A DNA stretch of 64,000 nt from Parietichytrium sp. I65-24A (GCA_012862575.1 BLSF01000003.1:496001-560000); one strand, 5' to 3'. Positions 30,401 through 39,691 are shown, counted from the stretch's first letter. Numbers and translations are program-made. Notes: generated from the sequence alone by a model not told the origin.

Positions 30401-30979
30401 CTGTGGCCCCCGAGGAAACTGTTGCTGTTGCGGCGTTCCTTGCATAGGTCGCGGGCCGCCAGGCATTTGCTGCATCTGAGGAGACGGTTGCTGGTGTTGG
30501 CCCATCGGCTGCATTGGCCTTGGGGTGCCTTGTTGCTGGCCCATCGGCATCTGATTTGATACAGGTCTAGGTGCACCGGCCACCTGCTGTGGCATGCCAG
30601 GCTGTTGTTGGCCAGGCATCATTTGTGGGGGCCTTGCCCCAGCCTGCATGGGCTGCATTCCTGGGCTAGGCATCGGGCTCTGCTGTTGATTTCCTCCAAA
30701 TCCAGGTCTCGGCATCCCTTGCTGCGGATACTGCTGGTGCATCTGCTGTTGCTGCATTTGAGGTCTTGGCATCTGCTGTTGCTGCATCTGAGGCCTTGGC
30801 ATTTGACCTTGAGGCATCTGGCCATGCGGCATCTGTGGTCTTGGCATCTGATGTGGTTGCTGAGAATACATTTGCTGCTGCTGGCCAGGCTGCAAGCTCA
30901 TGCCGGCCATTTGCTGCTGCAGCCCATTAAACGGCGGCCGGCCGTTTTGCTGCGCCGACCCATAAGGCTGCTGGTTCAT
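27500..30979 (-). CDS. SEC24: COPII coat subunit Sec24
   Basis: The 1159-residue protein starts at the ATG at 30979 (MNQQPYGSAQQNG). The frame continues 20 codons upstream to a GTG, which I reject. Residues 1 to ~345 are a low-complexity Gln/Pro/Met/Gly-rich arm with QMPRPQM-type repeats, typical of Sec24 N-termini. The zinc finger is C438-x2-C441-x18-C460-x2-C463 (RCTRCRGYVN to KCNLCGFQN). The vWA-like trunk, beta-sandwich, helical and gelsolin-like parts follow to the end (Y-S-P-D-E-V-H in the last 50 residues). Sec24 is the cargo-binding adaptor of the inner COPII coat and pairs with Sec23 to export proteins from the ER. Length fits the family (about 900-1200). No intron is seen. The gene shares a divergent upstream region with the FN2-mucin-PH gene. 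Confidence 0.95.
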   Translation of the reverse strand: MNQQPYGSAQQNGRPPFNGLQQQMAGMSLQPGQQQQMYSQQPHQMPRPQMPHGQMPQGQMPRPQMQQQQMPRPQMQQQQMHQQYPQQGMPRPGFGGNQQQSPMPSPGMQPMQAGARPPQMMPGQQQPGMPQQVAGAPRPVSNQMPMGQQQGTPRPMQPMGQHQQPSPQMQQMPGGPRPMQGTPQQQQFPRGPQMPQGQFVSQQNQPPQFQGGQMPPQQVQGGPRGPMAPMGMPQAGGPQNGPPGQPRPMQGGPRGPPGQGGMGMHPNMMQQQMPSQGFQGSPGMNGGPPRPMGMNQGTPQARGPPIPANVPQQSYNMNQQNMNAAPAGNAAQPSRRIDPAHMPRPSRKNEQEPFYTRQALVAGKKLIPNATDRFVALDDGNVNPRFMRMTLGQYPATSSLLSTSKMPLACVIHPFAPPMPGEEPVPVVDLGDSGPTRCTRCRGYVNVFCVFDHSAGWWKCNLCGFQNPLPPNYQGNYNSMYGASAQPELAKGSVDFVVKGDYISRPPQQPITLFAVDVSNVAVHVGTSGVILRSILKLVKDHISGAALLMGGARARVGIMTFAEAVQFYDLYSPSDSGHKTLIVSDFEEGYCPIPDQRLAVNVSEQGEQLVKLLESLIAEFGMSKYENDPQLKQQALNQPNACVTGTALQAATAGLSICGGKLCFFMTQPPTQGPGAVKQRKENPQAYSTDKEPELYNAPSDIGNDPFFGQISRLCCEKQISIDLYSFGDDYKDLAMWGYPSGNSGGTVLCFPVLTAPDTINCARFTETLEHSVRRNAALEAVLKVRVSSGARVDEYLGNGLKRSRGGELDMAHIDEDNSCIVVLDHDGTNLESQKEVYLQCAVLYTSVEGQRRVRVHNIAVPVTTQIADVFRNADIDALCGFISRKSVDRLQKSVAVAQVHTKINSSVVEILTSYRKNCAKNPTSQQLILPEALKLLPLYVLAMLKSPALRKNIDTLKSHQSSTQSALVRADLRCHWFNWVLRAPLSGLLKSVYPTLLKLTIDDLPREVVNKPNFAPSTFSIDETDPCAYYLSTGFSSLLVITKSTDARFVNQCGFPNFDAALQAVTQRRAALSIPGAPGSSALATLIEALQRAESNFPRASSEPLLTSTQVILYHSPDEVHLLANLAEDSLFQLKSLPPYDDFLCQCHASIQNQMRG

Positions 30980-32057
30980 ATCGCTCCTCCCAACCGCCGC
31001 GCCCTTCGTCTCCTCTTCCTCTCGTGCTCGCTCGCTCACAAGTCAGGAGCCGCAACGAACGTTCTGGGTCTGCTCTGTAGTACTGACGTGACTGACTCTG
31101 AGTACCCGCGTCTGCTCTAGTCCGCAGTCGTCTCAACTGGTCGTGTGACTCCTATCCTTTTCACTTTTCACTTTTCGATTTTTCTCCCTTATCTCCGAAC
31201 TCCCTGCCTTCCTATCTCCTTGTCTCTTTGTCTCCCGGTCTCTTATCTCTTATCTCTTATCTCCCAGCCCTTGTGCGCTGGCCGTTCCCTCGTTCCTCCT
31301 TCCTCTCTCGGATCGCCGTCTAACTCAGTAGCTGTGTAACTCTGTAACTCTGTTACTCGTACCTGATGCTGATCTCACAGTTTCTGTTGTTTCTGTCCAC
31401 GTCAGTCAACGATGGAGCCTCTGCGAAAGATACGCTTCGAAAGTCGCAGAGTCTTCGGGGCGGCCCCTCGGTGTACGCTCTGGCGGAGGCACGGATTGCA
31501 GGGTGATCAACGAGCTGTTCTTTGTGTCCGTTAAGCGCCTAGTGTGGGAGTGGCGAGTGAGGTAGGAGTGCTGAGGGGTTTGCCTTTTTCCAATTCATGA
31601 TGCCAATGAACATGGATGTGAACGCCAAACATCGAACATTGAACAAGGCGTGGGACTGTGTTCGAATTGCCGCCGTTGGTGTTGGTTTCCAAAAAGAGAA
31701 GGTGAAATCTTAACATTAACATTGGAGTTCAAAAGTGGGACCAAAAGGAGAGCGAATTGTGTCACGAGCGTGTCCATCGCAGCCTATACTTCCATCAATA
31801 ACTCATAGTCGCGAGCTTTCCGAAATTTACGAGTTTGCGACCAGTACTGAGTAGCGCCTACTCAAGAGCAGGTGCTTTTGTGTCCCCAGCGACGAGAGTG
31901 AGAACGGTGAGAGCTGGTCGTAAGCTCGTAAATGCACTGATTGTGAGTTCCGAAACCAAACCTGAAACGTCCTGCAAGGAGACGAAGCAGGCAACGCAGG
32001 TCTGCTTGATGATCGCGAAGACTCTCCGGGAAGGATACAGGTCATCTGCGGGGCAGC
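30980..32057. other. Divergent promoter region between SEC24 and the FN2-mucin-PH gene
   Basis: Next to SEC24 the plus strand is CT-rich: CTCCTCTTCCTCTCG near 31010 and TCTTATC repeats at 31228-31262. Thus the SEC24 sense strand is purine-rich, like other leaders here. The remainder (31300-32057) shows a TACTGAGTA palindrome near 31843-31851 and no supported gene. Confidence 0.5.
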
Positions 32058-34802
32058 ATGAGAGCATGGGGAAGGACGGTCGGCATGCTCGCTGTGATCG
32101 CGGGTATGGTGCAGCGGACGTGCGCGGAGATAGGGTGGGTCGATGACCCGGAGATGGACTGCTCGTTTAGGCCGATTGTGGAGGGTCAAGAGGGTAGCTG
32201 CGAATTTCCATTTAGCTTTGGTGGCCAGTCGTTTTCAAAGTGCGTAAAAGGGGATTCGCAATACTTGCCGCATAACTTTAGCGGAACTGCTGACAGTTAC
32301 TGGTGCGCAACGACAGAGTCATACAGCAATACAAGCAGCCGGGTCTGGTTTCAGTGGGGTTTTTGCGATTGCCAAAACGCCACGACATCGCCATCGTCTG
32401 GCCCTTCGCTCGCGCCGACCACGGCTCCAACTTCCTCTTCTTCACAGTCCACGGGAGCGCCAAGTCAGAATCTCACTCCTGCCCCATCAACAGAGGAATC
32501 GGTCCCAATGCCAACAACATCTCCGGTGGCAAGCCCAAGTCCCACGGCCGCTGGTACATCCACGCCACCAAGCTCTGTCTCAGGGAGCTCGAGTCCCACG
32601 TTTGCAGACTCTCTCACGGTTAGTCCAACGATAGCGGCGACCCTGGCTCCAACAAGCAGCCCTACTGAAACAGGGGAAGGATCGTCGTCCATGACAACTG
32701 CGCCAGCTTCATCGTCGGCCCCATTTTCAACGCCAGCGCCGAGCATCTCAAGCACCGAGCCAGAGGAGACTTCATCCCCAACACTTTCGAATGCAATTAC
32801 ATCTGCACCTTCGGGGTCAGGAGACCCCGTTTCTTCTTCTCCGACCACAGAAGAATCGGGAACGTCAAGTCCCACAGTCGTCTCGTCTTCACCGACCACA
32901 GAAGAATCGGGAACGCCGAGTCCCACAGCTGCTCCAGAAAACGACTCCGAAAACAGCTCGCCAAGTGCAACCCCGGAACCAACTTCCACAATTGTAACAG
33001 TGAGCCCAACGATTGAAGGTAATGAGACCCCGGCCCCGTCTGAAGGCGAGTCCGGCACACCAAGTCCATCGAGCACGCGTGCCCCAAGCTCGACAGGGCC
33101 AACTTTAACGCCATCAAGCTCGAGTGTCACCGGCAGTCCGACTTTTCAAGATGAGACTTTTGCACCAACAGTTGGTGAGAGCTTGCCCGCAACCGAGAGT
33201 CCAACGATTGACGGCGGTGAGAGCCCGTCGAACACCGGGAGTCCAACCCTCTCGCCGTCGTTTGCCGGCAATTTCACCGGCTCGCAGAGTCCATCAGCGT
33301 CTATTTTTTCTCCGGCTCCAACCATCGAGGGTGGAACATCGGTGCCAACATCCTCACCTGAAGCCACAAATGCTCCCTCAGAGAGTTCCCCGACACTGCA
33401 TCCAACAAGTCAAAGTGGATCCTTGACGCCGACTACGAGTGTCTTGACCCCAGCTCCAACAGAAATCATCTTGAACTCCACGTCGGCACCAGCAAGCACG
33501 GTGTCGCCGACAACCAATTTCAGTTTTCCTGCAGACCCGGCGTATACAAGCAGCCCAACCATCTCACCAGAGGCTCACAGTATATCAGCCGCCCCCAGTA
33601 CCTCCAACTCGAACGTGGAAGACGGGCCTCTACTGACAATTAGCCCAACATTGTCAAATTCTGATGGCCCAACCTCCGTGCCCACAGACAGTGGCGATCA
33701 AACCATTGCACCGACTACGGGCGCCGGTTCCTCAGCTCCCTCATTTTCTGGGTCAAACGGAGAAACCACATGGAGTCCAAGCATGCCCACAGGGAGTCCA
33801 AGTGCTGCAGGAGGCGGCGTTGTTACAGGCGTACCGACGGAGGCGCAGGATGAACAGACCGCAATGCCAAGCGCCAATCCATCCATGCACCCTTCTGCAA
33901 GCCCGACCACGACGCCAGGTCCCACACAGCAGAGCGAGGGAACCACAAGCTCACCAACGGGGGAAAGCTTTGCACCATCATCGGTCCCATCGGCTGCATT
34001 AAATAGCACCACAATGCCACCTTCTTGGTCTTCCTCAGTGAACGGGTTTGTGTGGGAGACTTGGATGGTCGGCGTCATTGCAGGTAGCGCTTTTTTTTTG
34101 GCCATGGTGTTGTGTGGCTGCTGCATGTTTTATAGCCAGCGAAAGACTAAATCTAGAGATGGTGGAACAGTCGTGTTCCCTTCCCGGTTCGACTCAGATG
34201 AAGACGCAAAGCTAGCCCCCAGGAGAAAGCCGCAGAGGTGGTTGGCGAATATCGACAGTGACTTGGCAATGGAGAGCACGGTTGGAGAGGAGATCATCTC
34301 ACGAACCGGAGACCACGCGTTGCACGAAGGGTATATTCAGCTTCTTGGTGCTGCGGATTCCGATACGAGCCAAACATGGAAGACCGTATTTCTTGTAGTT
34401 CAGAGAACGGGGAGCATTAGCTGCTATACAAGTGCAGCAAGCACCAAGGAGGGCAAACGTGTTTATTGCGGTGAGCTTTGGAGCCTCGGTCCTGGAAGTG
34501 TTCTCGGAGCAGAGCAGATCTCGGACGGGTTCCGGGTGAATCGGTATTACAGATTTTCCGTAGAGTTGACTTGGGGAGAGCGGCTCTTCTTTGCGGTCCT
34601 TGGGGCGAGCGCAAGAGACCGCTGGCTGCTCGCGTTCGACGCTGTCCGCGAAACGCGTGGGGGCGGCGCTCTGAGAAAGAGTAAATCGCGATCGCTGAGG
34701 AACGGTTCAAGCTACAATGGTCCAGGACATCCAGGATCCCACCGCTCAGGTCGGCGTGTGATGCTGCTTGAAGATCAAGAAGTGGACCTCGACGTGCTGT
34801 GA
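32058..34802 (+). CDS. Single-pass surface protein: fibronectin type II domain, mucin-like stalk, membrane segment, cytosolic PH domain
   Basis: The 914-residue protein has a signal peptide (about 1-23). A fibronectin type II/kringle-like module follows at about 30-105 (CEFPFSFGGQSFSKC, then DSYWCATT and WGFCDC). Residues ~110-655 form a Ser/Thr/Pro-rich mucin-like stalk built of SPT-containing repeats with many potential O-glycan sites and several N-glycan sites. One transmembrane helix lies at about 669-692, followed by cysteines and a basic stop-transfer stretch. A cytosolic PH-like domain lies at about 755-865 (EGYIQLLG, WKTVFLVV and a C-terminal DRWLLAFDAV helix). FN2 modules bind collagen-like or glycan ligands; PH domains bind phosphoinositides or proteins. 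I infer a cell-surface adhesion or sensing role linking wall or matrix to membrane lipids. No kinase domain is present. Convergent with RPS16. Confidence 0.85.
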   Translation: MRAWGRTVGMLAVIAGMVQRTCAEIGWVDDPEMDCSFRPIVEGQEGSCEFPFSFGGQSFSKCVKGDSQYLPHNFSGTADSYWCATTESYSNTSSRVWFQWGFCDCQNATTSPSSGPSLAPTTAPTSSSSQSTGAPSQNLTPAPSTEESVPMPTTSPVASPSPTAAGTSTPPSSVSGSSSPTFADSLTVSPTIAATLAPTSSPTETGEGSSSMTTAPASSSAPFSTPAPSISSTEPEETSSPTLSNAITSAPSGSGDPVSSSPTTEESGTSSPTVVSSSPTTEESGTPSPTAAPENDSENSSPSATPEPTSTIVTVSPTIEGNETPAPSEGESGTPSPSSTRAPSSTGPTLTPSSSSVTGSPTFQDETFAPTVGESLPATESPTIDGGESPSNTGSPTLSPSFAGNFTGSQSPSASIFSPAPTIEGGTSVPTSSPEATNAPSESSPTLHPTSQSGSLTPTTSVLTPAPTEIILNSTSAPASTVSPTTNFSFPADPAYTSSPTISPEAHSISAAPSTSNSNVEDGPLLTISPTLSNSDGPTSVPTDSGDQTIAPTTGAGSSAPSFSGSNGETTWSPSMPTGSPSAAGGGVVTGVPTEAQDEQTAMPSANPSMHPSASPTTTPGPTQQSEGTTSSPTGESFAPSSVPSAALNSTTMPPSWSSSVNGFVWETWMVGVIAGSAFFLAMVLCGCCMFYSQRKTKSRDGGTVVFPSRFDSDEDAKLAPRRKPQRWLANIDSDLAMESTVGEEIISRTGDHALHEGYIQLLGAADSDTSQTWKTVFLVVQRTGSISCYTSAASTKEGKRVYCGELWSLGPGSVLGAEQISDGFRVNRYYRFSVELTWGERLFFAVLGASARDRWLLAFDAVRETRGGGALRKSKSRSLRNGSSYNGPGHPGSHRSGRRVMLLEDQEVDLDVL

Positions 34803-34895
34803 CCCCGGATTTAAAACTTCCAAGCGCCAAGTATTTATTTTGTATGTAAAGACTGAAAATATAAGTTTTGCAGTGGAAAAAGATAAAGTTTCGGT

Positions 34896-35535
34896 TTAAC
34901 GGTAAGACTTCTGGAAACGAGCGCGTGCAGAGCGACCTCCGAACTTCTTTGGCTCGCACCGTCTTGGGTCAGCTACGAGAAGGGATCTGTCGTACGCGAG
35001 AAGCAGCTCCTTGATCTCCTTCTTGGACTGCTCATCAATGTACTTCTGGTAGAAAGCAACAAGGCTCTTAGCGATAGCTTGTCTGATAGCATAAATCTGC
35101 GAGGTGAAACCACCACCCTTAACCCTGATGCGGATATCGACCTGTTTACACATTCACACATTATCTTGTCAGCGCCAATTCTCGCAAATCAACGCGCGCC
35201 ACATGCGCCACACCCCTTCACAACTCTCCCAATCTCCACAACAAGTCTACACACACACTTTCCCATCCCGCCCCGCCCCGACGCCAGATCGCTTCCCACG
35301 TCCTCCCACGCAACGCCACACGGCGCGAGCGCTTCACACTCACCTTGGAAAACCTCTCCTTTCCGAGCAAATACACAGGCTCCATGCACTTGGTCCTGAG
35401 GATGGCAGGCTCCACACTGGAGAGCGGCTGGCCATTGACCTTGATGAGCCCCTTGCCGCGCTTGCACATAGCCACGGCGATGGAGGTCTTCTTCTTGCCG
35501 AAGACCTGCACTGAGTCCTTTGCGCTTGGCTCCAT
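34896..35535 (-). CDS. RPS16: 40S ribosomal protein S16 (uS9), one intron
   Basis: Two exons on the minus strand, 35535-35344 and 35141-34896, give 145 residues, the normal eukaryotic length. Exon 1 encodes [18 protein letters not shown] through KERFSK. Exon 2 continues [20 protein letters not shown] and ends in the invariant ARFQKSYR tail, which reaches the decoding centre of the small subunit. The intron falls in phase 0 directly before VDIR. The ATG at 35533-35535 is clear. The gene is head-to-head with RPL13 across 1.2 kb and its stop lies 93 bp from that of the FN2-mucin-PH gene. The sense-strand leader is GA-rich (plus strand CTCTCTCCACTCTTCTCTCC near 35621). Confidence 0.97.
35142..35343 (-). 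other. Spliceosomal intron in RPS16 (202 bp)
   Basis: On the minus strand the donor is AAG|GTGAGT and the acceptor AAACAG|GTC. Removal restores the conserved uS9 sequence [14 protein letters not shown] exactly, phase 0. Confidence 0.96.
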
Positions 35536-36732
35536 CTTGACGCTTTCCTTCTCGCTCGCACTGCGCTCTGCTCACTGCCCTTCCTTCCTTCCTTACTTCC
35601 TTCGTCCGCTGACTTGGCTCTCCCTCTCTCCACTCTTCTCTCCTTATCTCTCCTTATCCCTGTTACTGTCTCCCCCTATCTCTGCGGACCTGTCTACTGC
35701 CCTCGTAGGGAGGGGTAGTTCGTGCTTATCGAGGGCCAGGTCTACCGAAGAGGCTAGCTGCGCTCCATACTTGGGCCTACTGTGCCACTCGAGTTGACTC
35801 AACCATCCGCTTTGCTCGACAGGGGTATGGGATGCTATGGGGAATGGGTAGATGAGGGGATAGAAGTGGGATAGGGGTGAGGGTAATGATAGCGGTTTGG
35901 TAATGTGAGGTAAGATGGTGGGGGTGGTGGTTAAGGGGATTGGTAGAATGCGGACTTGGAAGGGAATAGGGGTTAAATTAGGGTTGGCATGGCCACTCAA
36001 AATGACCATTGCTTGATGGAAGGCTACCCTAACCCATGTTCAGGGTCTCCGGTACAGGGAGCTGTTCGCTCGTGCAAAGCGAGCGAGGTGCCCCGCCTTG
36101 AGAATCGCATTGTGAAGTCTTTTTGCGCTGGGTTTCGTATGGTTGACAATTAAAATACAAATCGCCAATCAGTAGTTGGCTCATGTTCAAATGTTAACAA
36201 ACTCGAGAGAAAACCTAACCCTGATGTGTCTTCTACCTACAGCATTATCCAAATTCACTATCCTCCGCATTGGACTAGCCCTAGACGGGGGTGCAGCGGG
36301 CACGTTGCTATCGCTCCCCAACAAACCATTCATTACCCCTACCCCAAACACTAGCCCCAGGCACCTCCTACAGCGTCCACCGAGGGCGTTACCTCAGGGA
36401 CTCTGTCGCTGAGCCGGCCCTCTGTTTGAGTGGCAGGGAAGGGCTAGCGCCGTGTGCCTATCATGCACCTAACGCTGTTCTCTGCCTGAGGCCTAGCGGG
36501 GTTGCCAGCGCTTGGCGTAGGAGGAGGTGTGCCAGGCACAGAGCGGCGGTGGTAGCGGCTGTGTATGGTGAGAGTGGTAGCGTGGGCGTAGACGGAGCGG
36601 TAGGAGGCGTAGTTGGTGAGGAGGTGAGGAGGAAGGGAGAGAGGAAAGAGAGAGAGAGAGAGCAAAGGTAGTCAGAGAGGTCGTTGAGGAGCGCGCGAAG
36701 GGAGCGAATCGGAGTCGTCGTCGCGAGGCAAG
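35536..36732. other. Divergent intergenic region between RPS16 and RPL13
   Basis: Both ribosomal protein genes are read outward from this 1.2 kb. Sense-strand GA-rich tracts lie next to each start (plus strand CT near 35620-35665, GA at 36646-36662). Between about 35821 and 35985 the plus strand is nearly free of C and full of GGGG runs; 36230-36370 is C-rich with CCCC runs. The two blocks share a degenerate inverted match (35874-35899 against 36322-36345). No gene is supported. Confidence 0.55.
36646..36662 (+). repeat. (GA)n tract in the RPL13 leader
   Basis: Pure GA run about 70 bp before the RPL13 ATG, on the sense strand. Confidence 0.9.
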
Positions 36733-37365
36733 ATGGTGAAACACAACAATGTCATCCCTAACCAGCACTTCCGCAAGGACTGGCAGGAGCGCGTCAAGGT
36801 GAACTTGAACCAGCCAGCGCAGAAGCTGAGGCGTAGATTGGCTCGCAAGGCAAAGGCTGAGAAGATCGCTCCTCGCCCAGTCGCTGGACTCCTGAGACCT
36901 GCTGTGCGCTGCCCAACCGTCAAGTACAACAAGAAGCTCCGCGCAGGACGTGGATTCACCAAGTACGAGCTTAAGGAGGCTGGCATCAGCCGCAAGGTCG
37001 CTAGGTCCATCGGTATCGCTGTTGACCACCGCCGTTCCAACAAATGCGAGGAGTCCCTTCAGCTTAACGTGCAGAGGCTCAAGGAGTACAAGAACCGCCT
37101 CGTTGTGTTCCCACGCAAGGCAAACAAGGTCAAGAAGGGCGACTCGAGCGTCGAGGAGCTCAAGGCTGCTGTCCAGCTCAAGGGACCAATTATGCCAGTT
37201 GTCAACGCAAAGCCAGCTGTGGAGAGAATGGCTATTACCGAGGAGATGAAGAAGTTCAGCGCCTCCAAGGAGATGAGGATGGCAATGGCCAGACAGTACA
37301 ACGAGGGCAGGAAGAAGGCAAAGAAGACCGACGAGGAGGAGAATGCTCCAAAACAAGACGAGTAA
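36733..37365 (+). CDS. RPL13: 60S ribosomal protein L13 (eL13)
   Basis: The 210-residue single-exon protein begins [17 protein letters not shown] and contains the conserved stretches [39 protein letters not shown], and [19 protein letters not shown], all characteristic of eukaryotic eL13. It is a structural protein of the large ribosomal subunit, in the cytoplasm after nucleolar assembly. The length fits the family (about 205-211). The C-terminus is Lys/Glu-rich. Codon use is strongly biased to C- and G-ending codons, as expected for a highly expressed gene. It is preceded by a (GA)n leader and is divergent from RPS16. Confidence 0.97.
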   Translation: MVKHNNVIPNQHFRKDWQERVKVNLNQPAQKLRRRLARKAKAEKIAPRPVAGLLRPAVRCPTVKYNKKLRAGRGFTKYELKEAGISRKVARSIGIAVDHRRSNKCEESLQLNVQRLKEYKNRLVVFPRKANKVKKGDSSVEELKAAVQLKGPIMPVVNAKPAVERMAITEEMKKFSASKEMRMAMARQYNEGRKKAKKTDEEENAPKQDE

Positions 37366-37987
37366 ATCTTGAATACGTTTCTTATCCTTACATAGCAAAC
37401 AAAACACCTTTTTCCTTGCTTGTTCTTTCACTTTTTTGTTTTGAATTTGCTCTTGAAATTTTGGTTGTTCTGCTCTGCAATGTCAGATCTCTGGCTTGAA
37501 GCTTTGTCTGAATAAATTCTCAACGGTTGTCCATGTAATTTTGTTTACGTGCACGGACAAAAGTAATTAACAACTCAAAAACTCCCCAAACATTCGTTCG
37601 ACTGAAAGGTTTTGCACGTTGTTTGCTGCCTGAAACCCGCTTGCTTGACGTGCTTCGAAAAAGAAAAACTGAACAATAAGCCCGACACGGACGACTTGTT
37701 ACTTTTGGGAATATCGAGTACTCGACTAGGCTTTCTACAATCCGTTCGTGGCTGCCAACGTGCGAAATCAAGTCGAGAAGGCGGTTCGTCGAAAGAAAGC
37801 TTGTCTCTTTTCAATGGTTCGATGAACGTTAGAATTCGTTTTTCCGCGTGCTTGAGTTATATCGAGAAGAGAACGAGGATCAGAGAAGGGAAATAATTTT
37901 ACACAAGGCTCACAACATCAGCATTGATGTTGAAATGGAAGAGTACAAAGAAAGCAGATAAGAAAGGAGGAAAACGAGAAGCAATGC
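37366..37987. other. Convergent 3' region between RPL13 and the CENP-L-like gene
   Basis: About 620 bp, A/T-richer than the genes. An AATAAA at 37511-37516 fits the RPL13 3' end. Small open frames here have no protein-like character. Nothing else is recognised. Confidence 0.5.
37511..37516 (+). promoter_or_regulatory. Candidate poly(A) signal AATAAA of RPL13
   Basis: AATAAA 146 bp after the stop codon within T-rich sequence. Motif-based. Confidence 0.5.
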
Positions 37988-39691
37988 TCATTTTTCAACC
38001 TCCACCTCGCATATTGCCGCCAAGTGCTGCAAAATCATTTCAAGCGCTGCCTTATTAAGAAACTTCACTCGGCCCTCACCGGAGATCATCACTAGAGGTG
38101 TGGCGACCTGTACCAAACTTGCCCCACTTAACCTTATACTGAGTTGCTGCGCTACAAAACGATTAATCGCAGCGATCAAAGGATCCTCTTGGGACATTGT
38201 TGGAGCGAACACGGACGCACCCGTCACAGACGATGAAGAGGAGCTTGTTCCTCCGCCGAGTTCCCCGTTGCGCATCCTCTCGAGTAGACGAGCCTTGTCG
38301 TGGGCTCCGTCCCCGTCTGGACGGGAAGCATGAGCTCCATTTTGCATACCTCCTCCGGCTCCGGGAAAGCCGTCGTCATCCGCTACCACAGAGCTCAGGG
38401 ACTGCACGAGGTTCTTGAGAGCATCCCCTGGAATCGCAATGTGCACTTTGCCAAGACCTGATTCTGTCACTTGCGTTGGCATTCCGAACGTCAGCTCCAA
38501 AGGTTGAGCCTGCTTGGACTTTGCGACAGCCTCCTTCATCTTTGTTAACCTCCGGGCTTCCTTCTCCCCGAACTCCCCATCCGAGCCCGAATCGTCATCG
38601 CTGTTCCCCCCGTCTCCAGCGCCATCTCCATCGTTTGAAGGTGTGCTATTAAAAAACGGCACTGGGCCAAACGTCCCTGATAGAGACTCGCGCGTGCATT
38701 GCCCCGCGAGCTCGGCAAGGTAGCGCGGCGGGACTGGCACTGGATCTTCGCCGATTGTGGTATCAAATTTAATTTCAAGCCACTTGAAAACGCGAGACAC
38801 AAGCGCGGATTTCCCTTTAGCGAGAAGAAACGGAAACTTTGAGAATGGGCTTGCCTTTGCTTTACCCGTGCCTGGAAAATCATCGCTATCATTCTGCTCA
38901 ACGTTTGCAATTTCATCTTCTTCTGCAAATCCGCTAAAATCAAACACGCTATCATCCCACTGGTCAATATCGTCCATTGGACAGCACAAAACAAGGCTGC
39001 TCCGCTGTGGTTTGAGCACGATTTGCTCGCTCACACTTGCGTTGGCTCTGTTTTCCTTATCGTCCGCAATCGCGCCTTTCTGAACCACATACGCGACAAG
39101 TTCGATGTGCAGGTATATCCCGGACCCCGAAGAAAGCTTATTCGCTTTCACGGACGCCACAGCCCGCTGCCCCATCCTGTCTCTTCGCTTGGTCTCTTCC
39201 CTGGACATTTGCCACTCACTGCTCGCCCTCACAAGTCTGGTCAGCTGTGCAGCATACATCGAAAGCCTGGCTGGGTCAAACTTGAACAGCGGCGAAAGTC
39301 TGTGCATCGCCCACGTTTTCCTCAAGAGCACGCCATCAATCTCGCTGTCCATGTTCGCCATTTTCCTTCTCTCCGGCTCGTCCTCGCCCGTTCTCAGCGC
39401 AATTTCCCTGATCCTCCTCTCAAATTGTCCGTGGTTAACCTGCGCAGCACAGACCTCCTCGCGAATTCCTTGGGGGTACGCAGGAGATGGTATGCTTCTT
39501 CCGACCTTTGCCTCTGACGTTGGTCTTTCGACTCCTGGTGTCCTCGCTCTTTTCTTCCTGCGTACGCCACGCTGAATAGTACTGACAGTAAGTCCCTTTC
39601 CTTCTCCCCTGGCAGTTGGAAAGGTTGCAAATTCAAACTCCCTGCGGAACGCACCCCCCACAAAGTGAGTTTCGCCCGGCGCGTTCCGCAT
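37988..39691 (-). CDS. CENP-L/Iml3-like kinetochore protein (candidate)
   Basis: The 567-residue single-exon frame has a true ATG at 39691, with later in-frame ATGs at residues 111 and 114. Two blocks resemble centromere protein L. KTWAMHRLSPLFKFDPARLS plus YAAQLTRLV (about 124-155) parallels the human N-terminal block with 'L-x2-V-x-PLYKF-x5-L-x2-Y-x2-LL'. The last ~55 residues parallel its C-terminal block, where a helix is followed by LSGASLVQVATPLV and GRVKFLNKAALEMILQHL. CENP-L is a constitutive centromere-associated network subunit that pairs with CENP-N at the inner kinetochore. The centre carries acidic, Gly/Ser-rich, probably disordered inserts (DGDGAGDGGNSDDDSGSDGE), which lengthen it beyond the ~340-residue human protein. 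The match is from memory of the family pattern, without a search. Confidence 0.55.
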   Translation of the reverse strand: MRNAPGETHFVGGAFRREFEFATFPTARGEGKGLTVSTIQRGVRRKKRARTPGVERPTSEAKVGRSIPSPAYPQGIREEVCAAQVNHGQFERRIREIALRTGEDEPERRKMANMDSEIDGVLLRKTWAMHRLSPLFKFDPARLSMYAAQLTRLVRASSEWQMSREETKRRDRMGQRAVASVKANKLSSGSGIYLHIELVAYVVQKGAIADDKENRANASVSEQIVLKPQRSSLVLCCPMDDIDQWDDSVFDFSGFAEEDEIANVEQNDSDDFPGTGKAKASPFSKFPFLLAKGKSALVSRVFKWLEIKFDTTIGEDPVPVPPRYLAELAGQCTRESLSGTFGPVPFFNSTPSNDGDGAGDGGNSDDDSGSDGEFGEKEARRLTKMKEAVAKSKQAQPLELTFGMPTQVTESGLGKVHIAIPGDALKNLVQSLSSVVADDDGFPGAGGGMQNGAHASRPDGDGAHDKARLLERMRNGELGGGTSSSSSSVTGASVFAPTMSQEDPLIAAINRFVAQQLSIRLSGASLVQVATPLVMISGEGRVKFLNKAALEMILQHLAAICEVEVEK

